Shown here in pieces: positions 26,091 through 34,460 of a stretch of 64,000 nt of DNA. The translations under genes were made by a program, and so were the position numbers. The stretch spans positions 1 to 64,000 of the forward strand of contig NZ_JAMKMS010000018.1 of NCBI RefSeq assembly GCF_023634655.1, given 5' to 3'. Below the pieces are notes generated by a model. It had not been told where the DNA came from and did not search any database. It was given only the letters and a program-made list of their open reading frames with translations. How positions within the stretch are numbered: position 1 is the stretch's first letter; every line of letters starts with the position of its first letter. This stretch comes from Vibrio methylphosphonaticus. GTDB taxonomy: Bacteria; Pseudomonadota; Gammaproteobacteria; Enterobacterales; Vibrionaceae.

Positions 26091-27296
26091 ATGGAAAAAG
26101 TATATATCGTCGCAGCAAAACGTACACCAATTGGTAGTTTCGGTGGAAGTTTGAAAAACTGTACTGCTGGTCAGTTAGCGGCACAAGCAATAAAAGGTGC
26201 GCTCGCATCTTGCGCTGTTAACGAAACAGATATTGATGAAGTGATTGTTGGAAATGTTATTAGCGCTAACCAAGGAATGGGCGTAGGGCGACAGGCATCA
26301 ATCTATGCGAACATTCCCGAACATGTTCCAGCTTATTCCTTGAATATGGTGTGTGGCAGTGGCATGAAATCAATTATGGATTCAGTGTCTCATATTAGAG
26401 CGGGTGAGGCTGAAGTGGTCGTTGCTGCTGGTGTGGAGGTAATGTCGCAGATTCCATTTGCTTTACCTGCAAGCGTGCGCTCCGGCAATAAAATGGGAGA
26501 TATGTCAGCAAAGGATTTACTGGTTTCTGATGGGTTGACAGACATATTTAATGGCTATCACATGGGTGTTACCGCTGAAAATGTTGCACGTGAAGTTAAT
26601 ATTTCGCGTGCAGACCAAGACGCCTATGCGTTGGAAAGTCAAATGAAGGCAGTGGCGGCGATCGAAGCTGGGCGATTTAATGATGAAATCGTACCGGTGG
26701 AGATTAAGATAAAGCGTCAACCCGCTCAGTTTGCCATTGATGAATACCCTAAATCTGATGCAACGTTAGCAGGCTTGGGTAAATTAAGACCTGCGTTTGA
26801 CAAAGAAGGCACGGTGACGGCCGGCAATGCATCTGGCATTAACGATGGAGCAAGTGCCGTCATCGTTGCTTCTGAAGACGCTGTCAAACGACTAGGATTA
26901 ACGCCTCTATGTGAAATAGTGTCAACGGCGCAAACGGGCCTAAACCCAAAAGTTATGGGACTAGGACCGGTACAGGCCATGACAAAAGCGTTAGAGAAAG
27001 CGGATCTTTCATTATCCGATGTCGATACGTTTGAGTTCAACGAAGCATTTGCCGCTCAAGCACTTGGTGTCATTCGAAGCTTAGCAGACGAGTGCTCTGT
27101 ATCATCAGATTCGATTATTGAAAAATCTAATCCGAATGGTGGCGCTATTGCACTTGGGCATCCGTTAGGCGCATCAGGAAATCGAATTGTCGTCACATTA
27201 ATTCATGAAATGATACGCGAGCTTCACACGTATGGCGCAGCGACATTATGTGTCGGTGGTGGCATGGGTACAGCACTTATTCTAAAGCGCTGTTAA
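26091..27296 (+). CDS. phaA: Acetyl-CoA C-acetyltransferase (PhaA thiolase)
   Basis: A 401-residue biosynthetic thiolase that condenses two acetyl-CoA to acetoacetyl-CoA. The nucleophilic cysteine is C88 in LNMVCGSGMKS. The other catalytic residues are in the NPNGGAIALGHPLGASG and CVGGGMGTAL blocks near the C-terminus. It starts 14 bases after phaB, in the same transcript, and supplies the substrate for PhaB. Confidence 0.95.
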   Translation: MEKVYIVAAKRTPIGSFGGSLKNCTAGQLAAQAIKGALASCAVNETDIDEVIVGNVISANQGMGVGRQASIYANIPEHVPAYSLNMVCGSGMKSIMDSVSHIRAGEAEVVVAAGVEVMSQIPFALPASVRSGNKMGDMSAKDLLVSDGLTDIFNGYHMGVTAENVAREVNISRADQDAYALESQMKAVAAIEAGRFNDEIVPVEIKIKRQPAQFAIDEYPKSDATLAGLGKLRPAFDKEGTVTAGNASGINDGASAVIVASEDAVKRLGLTPLCEIVSTAQTGLNPKVMGLGPVQAMTKALEKADLSLSDVDTFEFNEAFAAQALGVIRSLADECSVSSDSIIEKSNPNGGAIALGHPLGASGNRIVVTLIHEMIRELHTYGAATLCVGGGMGTALILKRC

Positions 27297-27374
27297 TCGA
27301 ATTTAGATATTGGAAATCAATATTTTCATAACGTTAAAAATACACACTGAACTTATATTTTTAGGAGAGCGACT

Positions 27375-27722
27375 ATGTACACGGATATTTTTAAAGTAAT
27401 CAATGAGCAGTCAGAAAAAACATTTGAACCATATGCGAAATTTAGCAAGCTAATGACAAAAAATGTTGAAACACTAACTGAATTGCAACTTAATGCGATG
27501 AGAACCTATAGCGAACTAGGATTATCTCAAATGAAAGCGGTGGCAGAAGTGAAAGACATTTCGTCGCTAACAGTATTCAATACTCAACAAGTTACGTCGC
27601 TTACTCGCTTATCTCAACAAATGATGGATGATAGCAATAAGCTTCAGCAAGTTGCTAAAGAATTCAAAGACGATATAGAAACGCTGACTACCGAGACAAT
27701 TAAAACTAATACGCCAGCTTAA
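27375..27722 (+). CDS. phaP: Phasin, PHA granule-associated protein
   Basis: A 115-residue Phasin_2-type protein: MYTDIFKVINEQSEKTFEPY followed by a long amphipathic helix rich in Gln, Thr and Lys with no signal peptide. Phasins coat polyhydroxybutyrate granules and set their number and size. It lies between phaA and phaC, with TAGGAGAG before the ATG. A strong terminator directly follows, so it may be made in excess of the synthase. Confidence 0.9.
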   Translation: MYTDIFKVINEQSEKTFEPYAKFSKLMTKNVETLTELQLNAMRTYSELGLSQMKAVAEVKDISSLTVFNTQQVTSLTRLSQQMMDDSNKLQQVAKEFKDDIETLTTETIKTNTPA

Positions 27723-27751
27723 TTTGGCAGTAAGTATATGTTAGGGGTTTC

Positions 27752-27788
27752 GGGGTACATCGTATCTCGTGCCCCTTTTTTATTTTTT
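27752..27788 (+). terminator. Intra-cluster terminator between phasin and phaC
   Basis: GGGGTAC (27752-27758) pairs with GTGCCCC (27769-27775), with one T/G wobble, and is followed by a long T-rich run TTTTTTATTTTTT. It lies 29 bases after the phasin stop and 18 bases before phaC, so phaC needs readthrough or its own promoter. Confidence 0.8.
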
Positions 27789-27805
27789 AGAAAAGGGTTT
27801 GAATT

Positions 27806-29632
27806 ATGTTTCAAAACTTCTTTTCGGACTACCTTGTAACATTGCAGGAAAGTAACCAGCGATGGTGGAAAGATTTCGAGCAGGGCAAGGCAGCCGTTAA
27901 TAATCCGCTTTCAAAAGCGATGCAAGAACTCAATATAGAAGATACTGCAGAATTTATGGATAAAGCATCTAAGCAGCCAGCTGCGATGCTGGATGTCCAG
28001 ATGAAATGGTGGATGCAACAGTTAGAAATATGGCAGCGTGCAGCCCTTCAAAATGATAAAACAGATGTAGTTTCCGTAGAAAAAGGTGACCGTCGTTTTG
28101 AAGATGCTGCATGGAAAGATGACGCCTTCTATAGCGTAATCAAGCAGTCTTACGTATTGTTTAGCCAAACCTACCTCGACACCATAAATGCAGTTGAAGG
28201 CGTTGATGAAAAAACGAAAGAAAGGTTGGCTTTCTTTTCTAGACAAACCTTAAACGCTTTGTCGCCAAGTAATTTTATCGCCACTAACCCCGAGTTACTT
28301 CAGTTGACTTTGGAGCAAAAGGGCGAGAACTTACTCGCGGGTATGCAGCAACTTCAAGAAGACATGGAAGCCAGTGCTGACGTACTTAAGATCAGAATGA
28401 CCAATACGAAGTCGTTTGATATTGGTAAGCACGTGGCGAATACAAAAGGCGATGTTGTATTTAAGAACGAGCTCTTTGAGTTGATTCAGTATCGCCCGTT
28501 GACAGAATCGGTCAATTCGACGCCGCTACTCATCGTCCCGCCATTTATTAACAAGTATTACATCCTCGATCTTAGAGAAAAGAACTCGATGGTGAAGTGG
28601 CTCTTGGAGCAAGGTCATCCTGTTTTCATGATGTCCTGGCGCAACCCTGGGCCGGAACAAGCGACAACAGAATTTGGTGACTATGTCACCGAAGGCGTCG
28701 TTAAAGCGGTGTCAGCAATAGAGGCAATCACAGGGCAAGAACAAGTGAATGCGGCGGGTTATTGTATTGGCGGTACCGTGCTAGCATCCACGGTTGCCTA
28801 CTATGCAGCAAAACGAATGAAAAAGCGTATAGCATCTGCGTCATTTTTCACCACACTTTTGGATTTCGAACAACCTGGTGAGGTGGGCGCATACATTAAC
28901 GATACTATCGTTAGTGCCATTGAAGCACAGAATATTCAACAGGGCTATATGGATGGTCGTTCTTTGAGTGTGACGTTTAGCCTGCTGCGAGAGAACAGCT
29001 TGTATTGGAACTACTATATAGACAACTACCTCAAGGGAAACAGTCCGGTTGATTTTGATTTACTGTATTGGAACAGTGACAGTACCAATGTAGCCGCAGC
29101 AACACATAATTTCTTGCTAAGGAAATTATATTTGGAGAATCAATTAGTTCAGGATAAAGGTGTAAAAGTTGGGGGAGTGTGGATTGACTTGAACAAAATC
29201 CGTATTCCAAGCTACTTTGTCTCGACTAAAGAAGACCATATCGCATTGTGGCAAGGTACGTATCGAGGTGCATTACAGGTTGGTGGAAATAAGACTTTTG
29301 TACTGGGCGAATCAGGTCATATTGCTGGGATCGTTAATCATCCTGGCAAGGATAAATATGGTTATTGGACTAACTCTACGCTGGAAGAGTCTGCTGATGA
29401 CTGGATGAACAATGCAGAGCATCAAAAAGGGTCTTGGTGGGTGCATTGGGACGAGTGGTTAAACCAATTTAATGCAGATGAGAAGGTTGCCCCTTATTCG
29501 GTTGGTAATGACGCATTTCCAGTGCTATATGATGCACCGGGTCAATATGTGCTGCAAACGTTACCCATTGAAAGCTCACATGCAATCCCTGATATCGAAC
29601 CGTCACAAGCGGAAGTTTCAGAAAGCACGTAA
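27806..29632 (+). CDS. phaC: Class I polyhydroxyalkanoate synthase
   Basis: A 608-residue synthase that polymerises (R)-3-hydroxybutyryl-CoA onto granules. The lipase-like box AAGYCIGGTVLAS carries the nucleophile C320. The aspartate and histidine of the triad are in VSTKEDHIALW and GESGHIAGIVNHP. The N-terminal ~200 residues are the variable helical domain, and the core includes VPPFINKYYILDLREKNSMV. Its length and single-gene form mark it as class I. It completes the PHB pathway begun by PhaA and PhaB. Confidence 0.96.
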   Translation: MFQNFFSDYLVTLQESNQRWWKDFEQGKAAVNNPLSKAMQELNIEDTAEFMDKASKQPAAMLDVQMKWWMQQLEIWQRAALQNDKTDVVSVEKGDRRFEDAAWKDDAFYSVIKQSYVLFSQTYLDTINAVEGVDEKTKERLAFFSRQTLNALSPSNFIATNPELLQLTLEQKGENLLAGMQQLQEDMEASADVLKIRMTNTKSFDIGKHVANTKGDVVFKNELFELIQYRPLTESVNSTPLLIVPPFINKYYILDLREKNSMVKWLLEQGHPVFMMSWRNPGPEQATTEFGDYVTEGVVKAVSAIEAITGQEQVNAAGYCIGGTVLASTVAYYAAKRMKKRIASASFFTTLLDFEQPGEVGAYINDTIVSAIEAQNIQQGYMDGRSLSVTFSLLRENSLYWNYYIDNYLKGNSPVDFDLLYWNSDSTNVAAATHNFLLRKLYLENQLVQDKGVKVGGVWIDLNKIRIPSYFVSTKEDHIALWQGTYRGALQVGGNKTFVLGESGHIAGIVNHPGKDKYGYWTNSTLEESADDWMNNAEHQKGSWWVHWDEWLNQFNADEKVAPYSVGNDAFPVLYDAPGQYVLQTLPIESSHAIPDIEPSQAEVSEST

Positions 29633-29744
29633 AGCCGCAATGGCATTGGTGCATTCTGTCTACCACCTGACAAAATGAAATGAAGACATTTCAAAACATG
29701 CGGGAAAATAAAGTAAGTGTAGAGGTCAAGTTTTTGGCTTCTGC

Positions 29745-29830
29745 ACTATTACTACCAAATTACTATTACTACCCAATTACTATTACTACCCAATTACTAT
29801 TACTACCCAATTACTATTATTACTACCAAA
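29745..29830. repeat. 17-bp tandem repeat array
   Basis: Four head-to-tail copies of ACTATTACTACCCAATT (29745, 29762, 29779, 29796). The first differs at one base. A fifth degenerate copy at 29813-29830 contains an extra ATT. It is pyrimidine-rich with no long palindrome. Confidence 0.95.
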
Positions 29831-29854
29831 CAACAACTACTACTATCACAGCTT

Positions 29855-29888
29855 AACACTTGACCATAACTAACACTTCACCATAACT
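29855..29888. repeat. Second 17-bp tandem repeat
   Basis: AACACTTGACCATAACT (29855-29871) and AACACTTCACCATAACT (29872-29888) are adjacent copies differing at one base. A partial third (AGCACTT) follows. Confidence 0.9.
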
Positions 29889-30048
29889 AGCACTTAGCGC
29901 TGTCTGTTTGTTTTGTCTGTTTACCTCTTTCTTTCTCGGTAACGACCTAAGACCATTACGTAACGCCTTAGCGTGTATCCGTAAAATACTTTAAACTCTT
30001 TGATAAACACATAAAATACTGTGTGTATTTTCAAGTATTGAGGTTGTC

Positions 30049-30663
30049 ATGGATATCGAAACGTTAGAACAAAAAGTCAGCTATATTCTTGGTCGAGAAG
30101 TGGCGACAGAGTTGGCGAAAAAGTCGTTTCCTAAAATGAACATCAAAATTATCCAAGAAGCTATTATGGATACGTTTTTGCAAAAAGAATGGCCTTTTGA
30201 TCCCCAGGATGCGGAGTTGCTAAAAGCTGAACTTGAAGAGCAAAGAAAGCTGGCGGAAACGACGCTAGAGCAACAAAAAGCCAATTATGAGCGAGAGTTT
30301 TTCACTAAAAATGGTCAACGTGACTCAGTCTTGAGCCACAGTTCTGGGATTCAATATGAGCTTCTCAATGTCGGGAATAACCCTGCGAACATCACTCCAA
30401 AGAGTACGGTGTGCGTGCGACATAAAACCTGGCTACTCAATGGGCAGTTAGTGGACGGATCTACGCACTTACCTCAACCCATGACCGTACAGTTACACCA
30501 AGTCCCTTTGGCTTGGATGGTGGCATTGAAAGAAATGAATGTAGGCGCAACATGGCGCCTGTATGTACCCAGTCATCTTGCCTATAAAGAAAATGCTCAC
30601 CAAACGGTTCCTGCAGATACTGCTGTCATTTTTGATCTACATGTAGAACAAGTAATCGAATAG
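30049..30663 (+). CDS. Divergent cytoplasmic FKBP-type peptidyl-prolyl isomerase
   Basis: A 204-residue protein in the FklB/Mip arrangement: an N-terminal helical dimerisation domain (residues 1-85, coiled-coil-like with ELEEQRKLAETTLEQQ) and a C-terminal FKBP fold (about 95-204). There is no signal peptide. The FKBP region keeps PLAWMVALKEMNVGATWRLY, the counterpart of the IPGWIEAL block. It lacks the usual HYTGKLIDGTVFDSS residues, reading HKTWLLNGQLVDGST instead. Catalysis may be weak and a chaperone role is plausible. An 18-bp stem terminator follows. E. coli FklB has nearly the same length (206). Confidence 0.8.
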   Translation: MDIETLEQKVSYILGREVATELAKKSFPKMNIKIIQEAIMDTFLQKEWPFDPQDAELLKAELEEQRKLAETTLEQQKANYEREFFTKNGQRDSVLSHSSGIQYELLNVGNNPANITPKSTVCVRHKTWLLNGQLVDGSTHLPQPMTVQLHQVPLAWMVALKEMNVGATWRLYVPSHLAYKENAHQTVPADTAVIFDLHVEQVIE

Positions 30664-30681
30664 ATAGAAGTCGACTTGTTT

Positions 30682-30723
30682 AACGAAAATACCCAGCGCT
30701 AAGCGCTGGGTATTTTCGTTTAT
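30682..30723 (+). terminator. Strong Rho-independent terminator
   Basis: AACGAAAATACCCAGCGC (30682-30699) pairs perfectly over 18 bp with its complement (30703-30720) around a TAA loop. It ends the FKBP transcript. Confidence 0.9.
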
Positions 30724-30884
30724 TAGGCTGTAATTTTTTCAAAACAGGATGATATTAATTTTTCTAATGTCTCATTGAAAAGATAGTAATATATGAAATG
30801 TGGTGATATGTGAAATTTTACGCTGAGTTTTTATTGTTGTGCGGCTGTTTGTGTTAACGGGTTGTTGTGTTGTGGCCATTTTAG

Positions 30885-30900
30885 TGTGAGCTCGGTCACG
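30885..30900. promoter_or_regulatory. CRP-like site upstream of the symporter
   Basis: TGTGA-GCTCGG-TCACG matches the CRP consensus TGTGA-N6-TCACA at nine of ten fixed positions. It is centred about 118 bases before the symporter start codon, suggesting cAMP-CRP control. Confidence 0.65.
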
Positions 30901-31010
30901 ATGCGGATTAGCGAAACAAATTTGTCATTCTAATTTGACGGGTCTTGCTGCTAATCTGCAGGCGCTTTTGATGACGCCATCAGTAAGCACTATAAAAATA
31001 AGGAGTAATT

Positions 31011-32312
31011 ATGACTAACGCAAAGAAACCAATGTCACTCACGACACGTGTGATCATCGGTATGGTTGCTGGTATTTTAACGGGCTTCGCGATTCGAGGC
31101 TTATTTGCTGAAAATGGATTTGTCGACGCATACATTGTAAATGGTCTTTTTGAAGTCGGCGGTCAAATATTTATTGCCAGCCTTAAAATGCTTGTTGTAC
31201 CACTGGTCTTTGTTTCTCTTGTTTGTGGTACTAGCTCGTTGAAAGACGTGACGACATTGGGTCGCTTGGGTGGAAAGACGGTTGTTTTTTATATCGCGAC
31301 AACCGCTATAGCTATCACCCTAGCTCTGACTATGGGCACATTGTTCCAGCCCGGTCAAGGGGCTGACCTCACTGCCGCCAGTACATTTGCCTCTGCAGAA
31401 GCACCGTCTCTTGGGCAAGTGATTATCGATATGTTCCCAACCAACCCTATTAGCGCAATGGCTGAAGGTAAAACTCTACAGGTTATTGTGTTTGCGGTCT
31501 TATTCGGAATCGCAATCAGCGCTGCAGGCGAACCTGGTGAGCGTGTCGCTGCAATGTTTAGAGATTTGAACGATGTTATTATGAAGCTTGTTGCTTTGTT
31601 AATGAATATCGCGCCTTATGGGGTTTTCTTCCTGATGGCGAAGCTGTTCACTGGTCTTGGAATCAGCGCAATCTTTAACTTAGCGGAGTATTTCCTCGTT
31701 TTAAGTGCGACATTGTTGTTACATGGTTTGGTCACGTATAGCGTGTTACTAAAATCGTTTACAGGTCTTAGCCCGCTGACATTTTTGAAGAAGATGGAAG
31801 ATGCAATCATGTTTGCATTCTCAACCGCTTCTTCGAATGCAACGATTCCAGTTACAATGGAAACGGCGCAAAATCGATTAGGTGTGGATAACAAAGTCTC
31901 GTCGTTCACTATCCCACTTGGTGCCACTATCAATATGGATGGTACCGCTATTATGCAAGGTGTCGCGACCGCGTTCATTGCTCAGGCGTTCAACATTGAT
32001 CTAACAATGGGCGACTACCTAACCGTTATTCTTACAGCAACGATTGCGTCGATTGGTACAGCAGGGGTACCTGGTGTAGGTCTAATCATGCTTGCTATGG
32101 TTCTAAACCAAGTTGGCTTACCTCTTGAAGGCATTGCGTTGATTATGGGTGTGGATCGTCTTCTAGATATGATCCGTACGGCGGTAAATATTACTGGTGA
32201 TAGTGCCGTAACGTGTATTGTTGCTAAGTCTGAGGGCTCGTTAGATATCAATAAATTTAATGACCCAGCCGCAGGGCAAAAAGAAGAAACGGTCGAACTA
32301 GCTCGATCATAA
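31011..32312 (+). CDS. Dicarboxylate/amino acid:cation symporter (Glt family)
   Basis: A 433-residue SLC1-type transporter with eight membrane helices and two re-entrant hairpins. Markers are SSNATIPVTMETAQNRLG (HP1), the cation motif NMDGTAIMQG in TM7, and the TM8 block DRLLDMIRTAVNITGD. The TM8 block keeps the residues equivalent to GltPh D390, D394, R397, N401 and D405. The arginine and aspartate point to glutamate, aspartate or C4-dicarboxylates as substrate, driven by Na+ or H+. An AAGGAG site precedes the ATG. A CRP-like site upstream suggests induction when sugars are scarce. Confidence 0.92.
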   Translation: MTNAKKPMSLTTRVIIGMVAGILTGFAIRGLFAENGFVDAYIVNGLFEVGGQIFIASLKMLVVPLVFVSLVCGTSSLKDVTTLGRLGGKTVVFYIATTAIAITLALTMGTLFQPGQGADLTAASTFASAEAPSLGQVIIDMFPTNPISAMAEGKTLQVIVFAVLFGIAISAAGEPGERVAAMFRDLNDVIMKLVALLMNIAPYGVFFLMAKLFTGLGISAIFNLAEYFLVLSATLLLHGLVTYSVLLKSFTGLSPLTFLKKMEDAIMFAFSTASSNATIPVTMETAQNRLGVDNKVSSFTIPLGATINMDGTAIMQGVATAFIAQAFNIDLTMGDYLTVILTATIASIGTAGVPGVGLIMLAMVLNQVGLPLEGIALIMGVDRLLDMIRTAVNITGDSAVTCIVAKSEGSLDINKFNDPAAGQKEETVELARS

Positions 32313-32366
32313 CTGAGTTAGCCTTAGTCGTTACCCACCGTAACTATGGGCTAAAAAGAGAATCGG

Positions 32367-32397
32367 AAACCAGCGAAAATTTTCGCTGGTTTTTTTG
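32367..32397 (+). terminator. Terminator of the symporter gene
   Basis: AAACCAGCGAAAA pairs with TTTTCGCTGGTTT, with the T-run extending to 32397. It separates the converging symporter and yegS genes and may serve both. Confidence 0.9.
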
Positions 32398-32398
32398 T

Positions 32399-33307
32399 TT
32401 AAACGGGGCGGTTATTAAATAAAAGTGGGCAGCTCTCTGGTAACACTAACCTTACTGCTAGCGGTTGGATGCTAAAAGTGATCGTGGTGTCAGCCATTGG
32501 TTCGCCATCTAAGTTCGTTGGCATAAGACTGTCTGAAACCCATTCAATGTGTCTAACTCGGTTACGTTTTACAAATTGACCTGTAAAGTCATCTTCTTGC
32601 AGCAACTCATCGAGAACGACTGGAATATCGGATGGTGCAAATTCTTCTAACGAAACCACATCTAAGTACCCATCATCTATATACGCCGTAGGGGCGAGTG
32701 CTTGTCCACCACCGGCCATTCGGCCATTGCATACCGCTCCAATGACAATATGGCTATCAATACTATGACCATCATATTTGACGGTCCCCTGAAACGGTTG
32801 AAAGTTAATCGCTTGGACGAGCCCTGAGAGTGTGTAGGCACCACCACCGAGGAAGTTCTTCAAGGGAATAGGGGTATTTGCGGTCACTTGCGCACCAAAA
32901 CCTGCTGTCGCGATATTGATAAAATATCGTTGGTTCGCTTTTGCGGCGTCTACGGGGAAAGCCTGTCCTGTCAATGCGAGCTTTAGAGCGTCGTAGGGAG
33001 ACGTTGGAATGGTGCATGCACTTGCAAAGTCATTAGCGGTTCCCAGAGGTAAAATTGCCAATTCTACGTGAGTGCCTTTTTTCCTGAGAATCGAATCAAC
33101 GACTTCGTTAACGGTGCCATCGCCACCACCGGCGATAATACGTTGAACACCTTGCTCGCAGGCTTCTGCGACTAAACGGTCAATATCACCAGCCTCCCAG
33201 GTGACTCGTACTTCAATACGATGACCTTCTCGGCGAAGTTGGGTCACCGCTTGTCTAATATCATCTTGGGCGGCTTTTTTACCGTTTAGAAGTAGGCGTA
33301 TTGTCAT
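32399..33307 (-). CDS. yegS: Lipid kinase YegS
   Basis: A 302-residue diacylglycerol-kinase-fold enzyme (E. coli YegS 299). The nucleotide motif is IIAGGGDGTVNEVVDSIL at about residue 57, followed by LPLGTANDFASA; both are signatures of the family. YegS phosphorylates lipids such as phosphatidylglycerol in vitro; the physiological substrate is uncertain. GGAG lies 5 bases before the ATG. Confidence 0.94.
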   Translation of the reverse strand: MTIRLLLNGKKAAQDDIRQAVTQLRREGHRIEVRVTWEAGDIDRLVAEACEQGVQRIIAGGGDGTVNEVVDSILRKKGTHVELAILPLGTANDFASACTIPTSPYDALKLALTGQAFPVDAAKANQRYFINIATAGFGAQVTANTPIPLKNFLGGGAYTLSGLVQAINFQPFQGTVKYDGHSIDSHIVIGAVCNGRMAGGGQALAPTAYIDDGYLDVVSLEEFAPSDIPVVLDELLQEDDFTGQFVKRNRVRHIEWVSDSLMPTNLDGEPMADTTITFSIQPLAVRLVLPESCPLLFNNRPV

Positions 33308-33421
33308 GATGGCTCCATGAATAAGTTGAGGTACATGTTAGGAGTGATAATAGCGCTGTATTGAACCGTAGAGTGACCCGATACAGCGCTTGTGATGTTA
33401 TGGCAATATTATTATCAGATT

Positions 33422-33505
33422 GTTGCTACTCTAAATATCGATACTCTAATCATCGAAACTCTATCTATTGAAACACTATCCATTGAAACTCTATCTATTG
33501 AAACT
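33422..33505. repeat. 15-bp tandem repeat array
   Basis: Successive 15-bp units are GTTGCTACTCTAAAT (33422), ATCGATACTCTAATC (33437), ATCGAAACTCTATCT (33452), ATTGAAACACTATCC (33467) and ATTGAAACTCTATCT (33482). A partial unit, ATTGAAACTATAG, follows and overlaps the yidA stop. The copies decay gradually from right to left, consistent with spread from the gene's 3' end. Confidence 0.9.
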
Positions 33506-34307
33506 ATAGTACAAACGCTTCAATGGCTTTAGCGACACCATCGTCGTCGTTACTATCGGTGATGTAATCGGCTAAGGCTTTTGTCGCCTCCATAGCATTA
33601 GCCATAGCAACCCCTTTTCCTGCAAATTTGATCATATGATGGTCGTTTTCAGCATCACCGAAACACATCACTTGCTCAGCAGAAATACCAAGTTCTTTGG
33701 CGACAACGGCTACTCCTGCTCCTTTATTACTCAAAGGGTTGAGAAACTCTAAGAAAAATGGAGCGCTCTGCACAATAGTATAAGTGTCTTTAAATGAGCT
33801 CGGAATATGGGCAATGCCTGCGGTTAACTGGCTTGGTTCGCCAACTATCATTGCTTTAATGATGTCATGGTCGTCTTCTAACTTGTCAAAGTCGTACACC
33901 GCAATATCGAGCTTGTTGATTTCGGCTTCATGGTCGGTATAGGGGTTGGACTCAGTTGTGATAAGACCTAGTTCTTGGCTAAATGCATGACAATATAAAC
34001 CAAGCTCTTTGGCGAGAGAGGCGATCTCTTTTGCTCTGCGCCCATCAATGATTTGCTGGTGAAGAACTTCACCGCTATGCGTTCTTTGAACAAATGCACC
34101 GTTGAAGTGAATAATGTAGTCGTCTGGCGAATTGAGCCCTAATTCTTTGACTGAATCAAGCATACCATTTATTGGTCGGCCGGATGCCAGTACAACAGTG
34201 ACACCTTTTTGTTTCGCTGCTTGAATAGCGAGCTTAGTACGTTCGGATATTTTTTTATCAGACGTGAGGAGTGTGCCATCCATGTCAATGGCGATGAGTT
34301 TATACAC
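33504..34307 (-). CDS. yidA: Cof-type HAD sugar phosphatase (YidA-like)
   Basis: A 267-residue HAD-IIB phosphatase (E. coli YidA 270). Motif I is LIAIDMDGTLLTSDKK, motif II is VVLASGRP, the lysine is in NPLSNKGAGVAVVAKELG, and motif IV is MCFGDAENDHHMIKFAG. The cap domain (about 85-190) sets specificity; YidA acts on phosphosugars. Identity along E. coli YidA is clear, including the APFFLEFLNPLSNKG region. The final codons lie in the 15-bp repeat array, hinting that the array arose by duplication of the gene's 3' edge. Confidence 0.9.
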   Translation of the reverse strand: MYKLIAIDMDGTLLTSDKKISERTKLAIQAAKQKGVTVVLASGRPINGMLDSVKELGLNSPDDYIIHFNGAFVQRTHSGEVLHQQIIDGRRAKEIASLAKELGLYCHAFSQELGLITTESNPYTDHEAEINKLDIAVYDFDKLEDDHDIIKAMIVGEPSQLTAGIAHIPSSFKDTYTIVQSAPFFLEFLNPLSNKGAGVAVVAKELGISAEQVMCFGDAENDHHMIKFAGKGVAMANAMEATKALADYITDSNDDDGVAKAIEAFVL

Positions 34308-34460
34308 AATAACTTACCTTAAAGTAAAACATTGAGACAAGAATAAAAAAACTTGTGAAGAACTGCCAGACATTTAGGTGGTGACTTTGTATTGAATTTC
34401 TAATACGCATACTTTAAGGTCTGCACATCGGTTATCAATAGGCACGATTAGCAGCTTTTA

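Larger units (their letters stand above)
29633..30048. other. Intergenic region with two minisatellites
   Basis: This 416-base gap holds two arrays with the same 17-bp period (29745-29830 and 29855-29888). No credible gene is present. The FKBP promoter should lie in the last 100 bases. Confidence 0.6.
30664..31010. other. Intergenic region upstream of the symporter
   Basis: It contains the FKBP terminator, about 160 bases of AT-rich sequence, a CRP-like site at 30885-30900 and the symporter ribosome site (AAGGAG before 31011). No open frame of interest is present. Confidence 0.5.

Noticed and set aside
29745..29830. Possible CRISPR array
   Set aside because: Units are 17 bp, directly abutting, with no unique spacers and no cas genes nearby.
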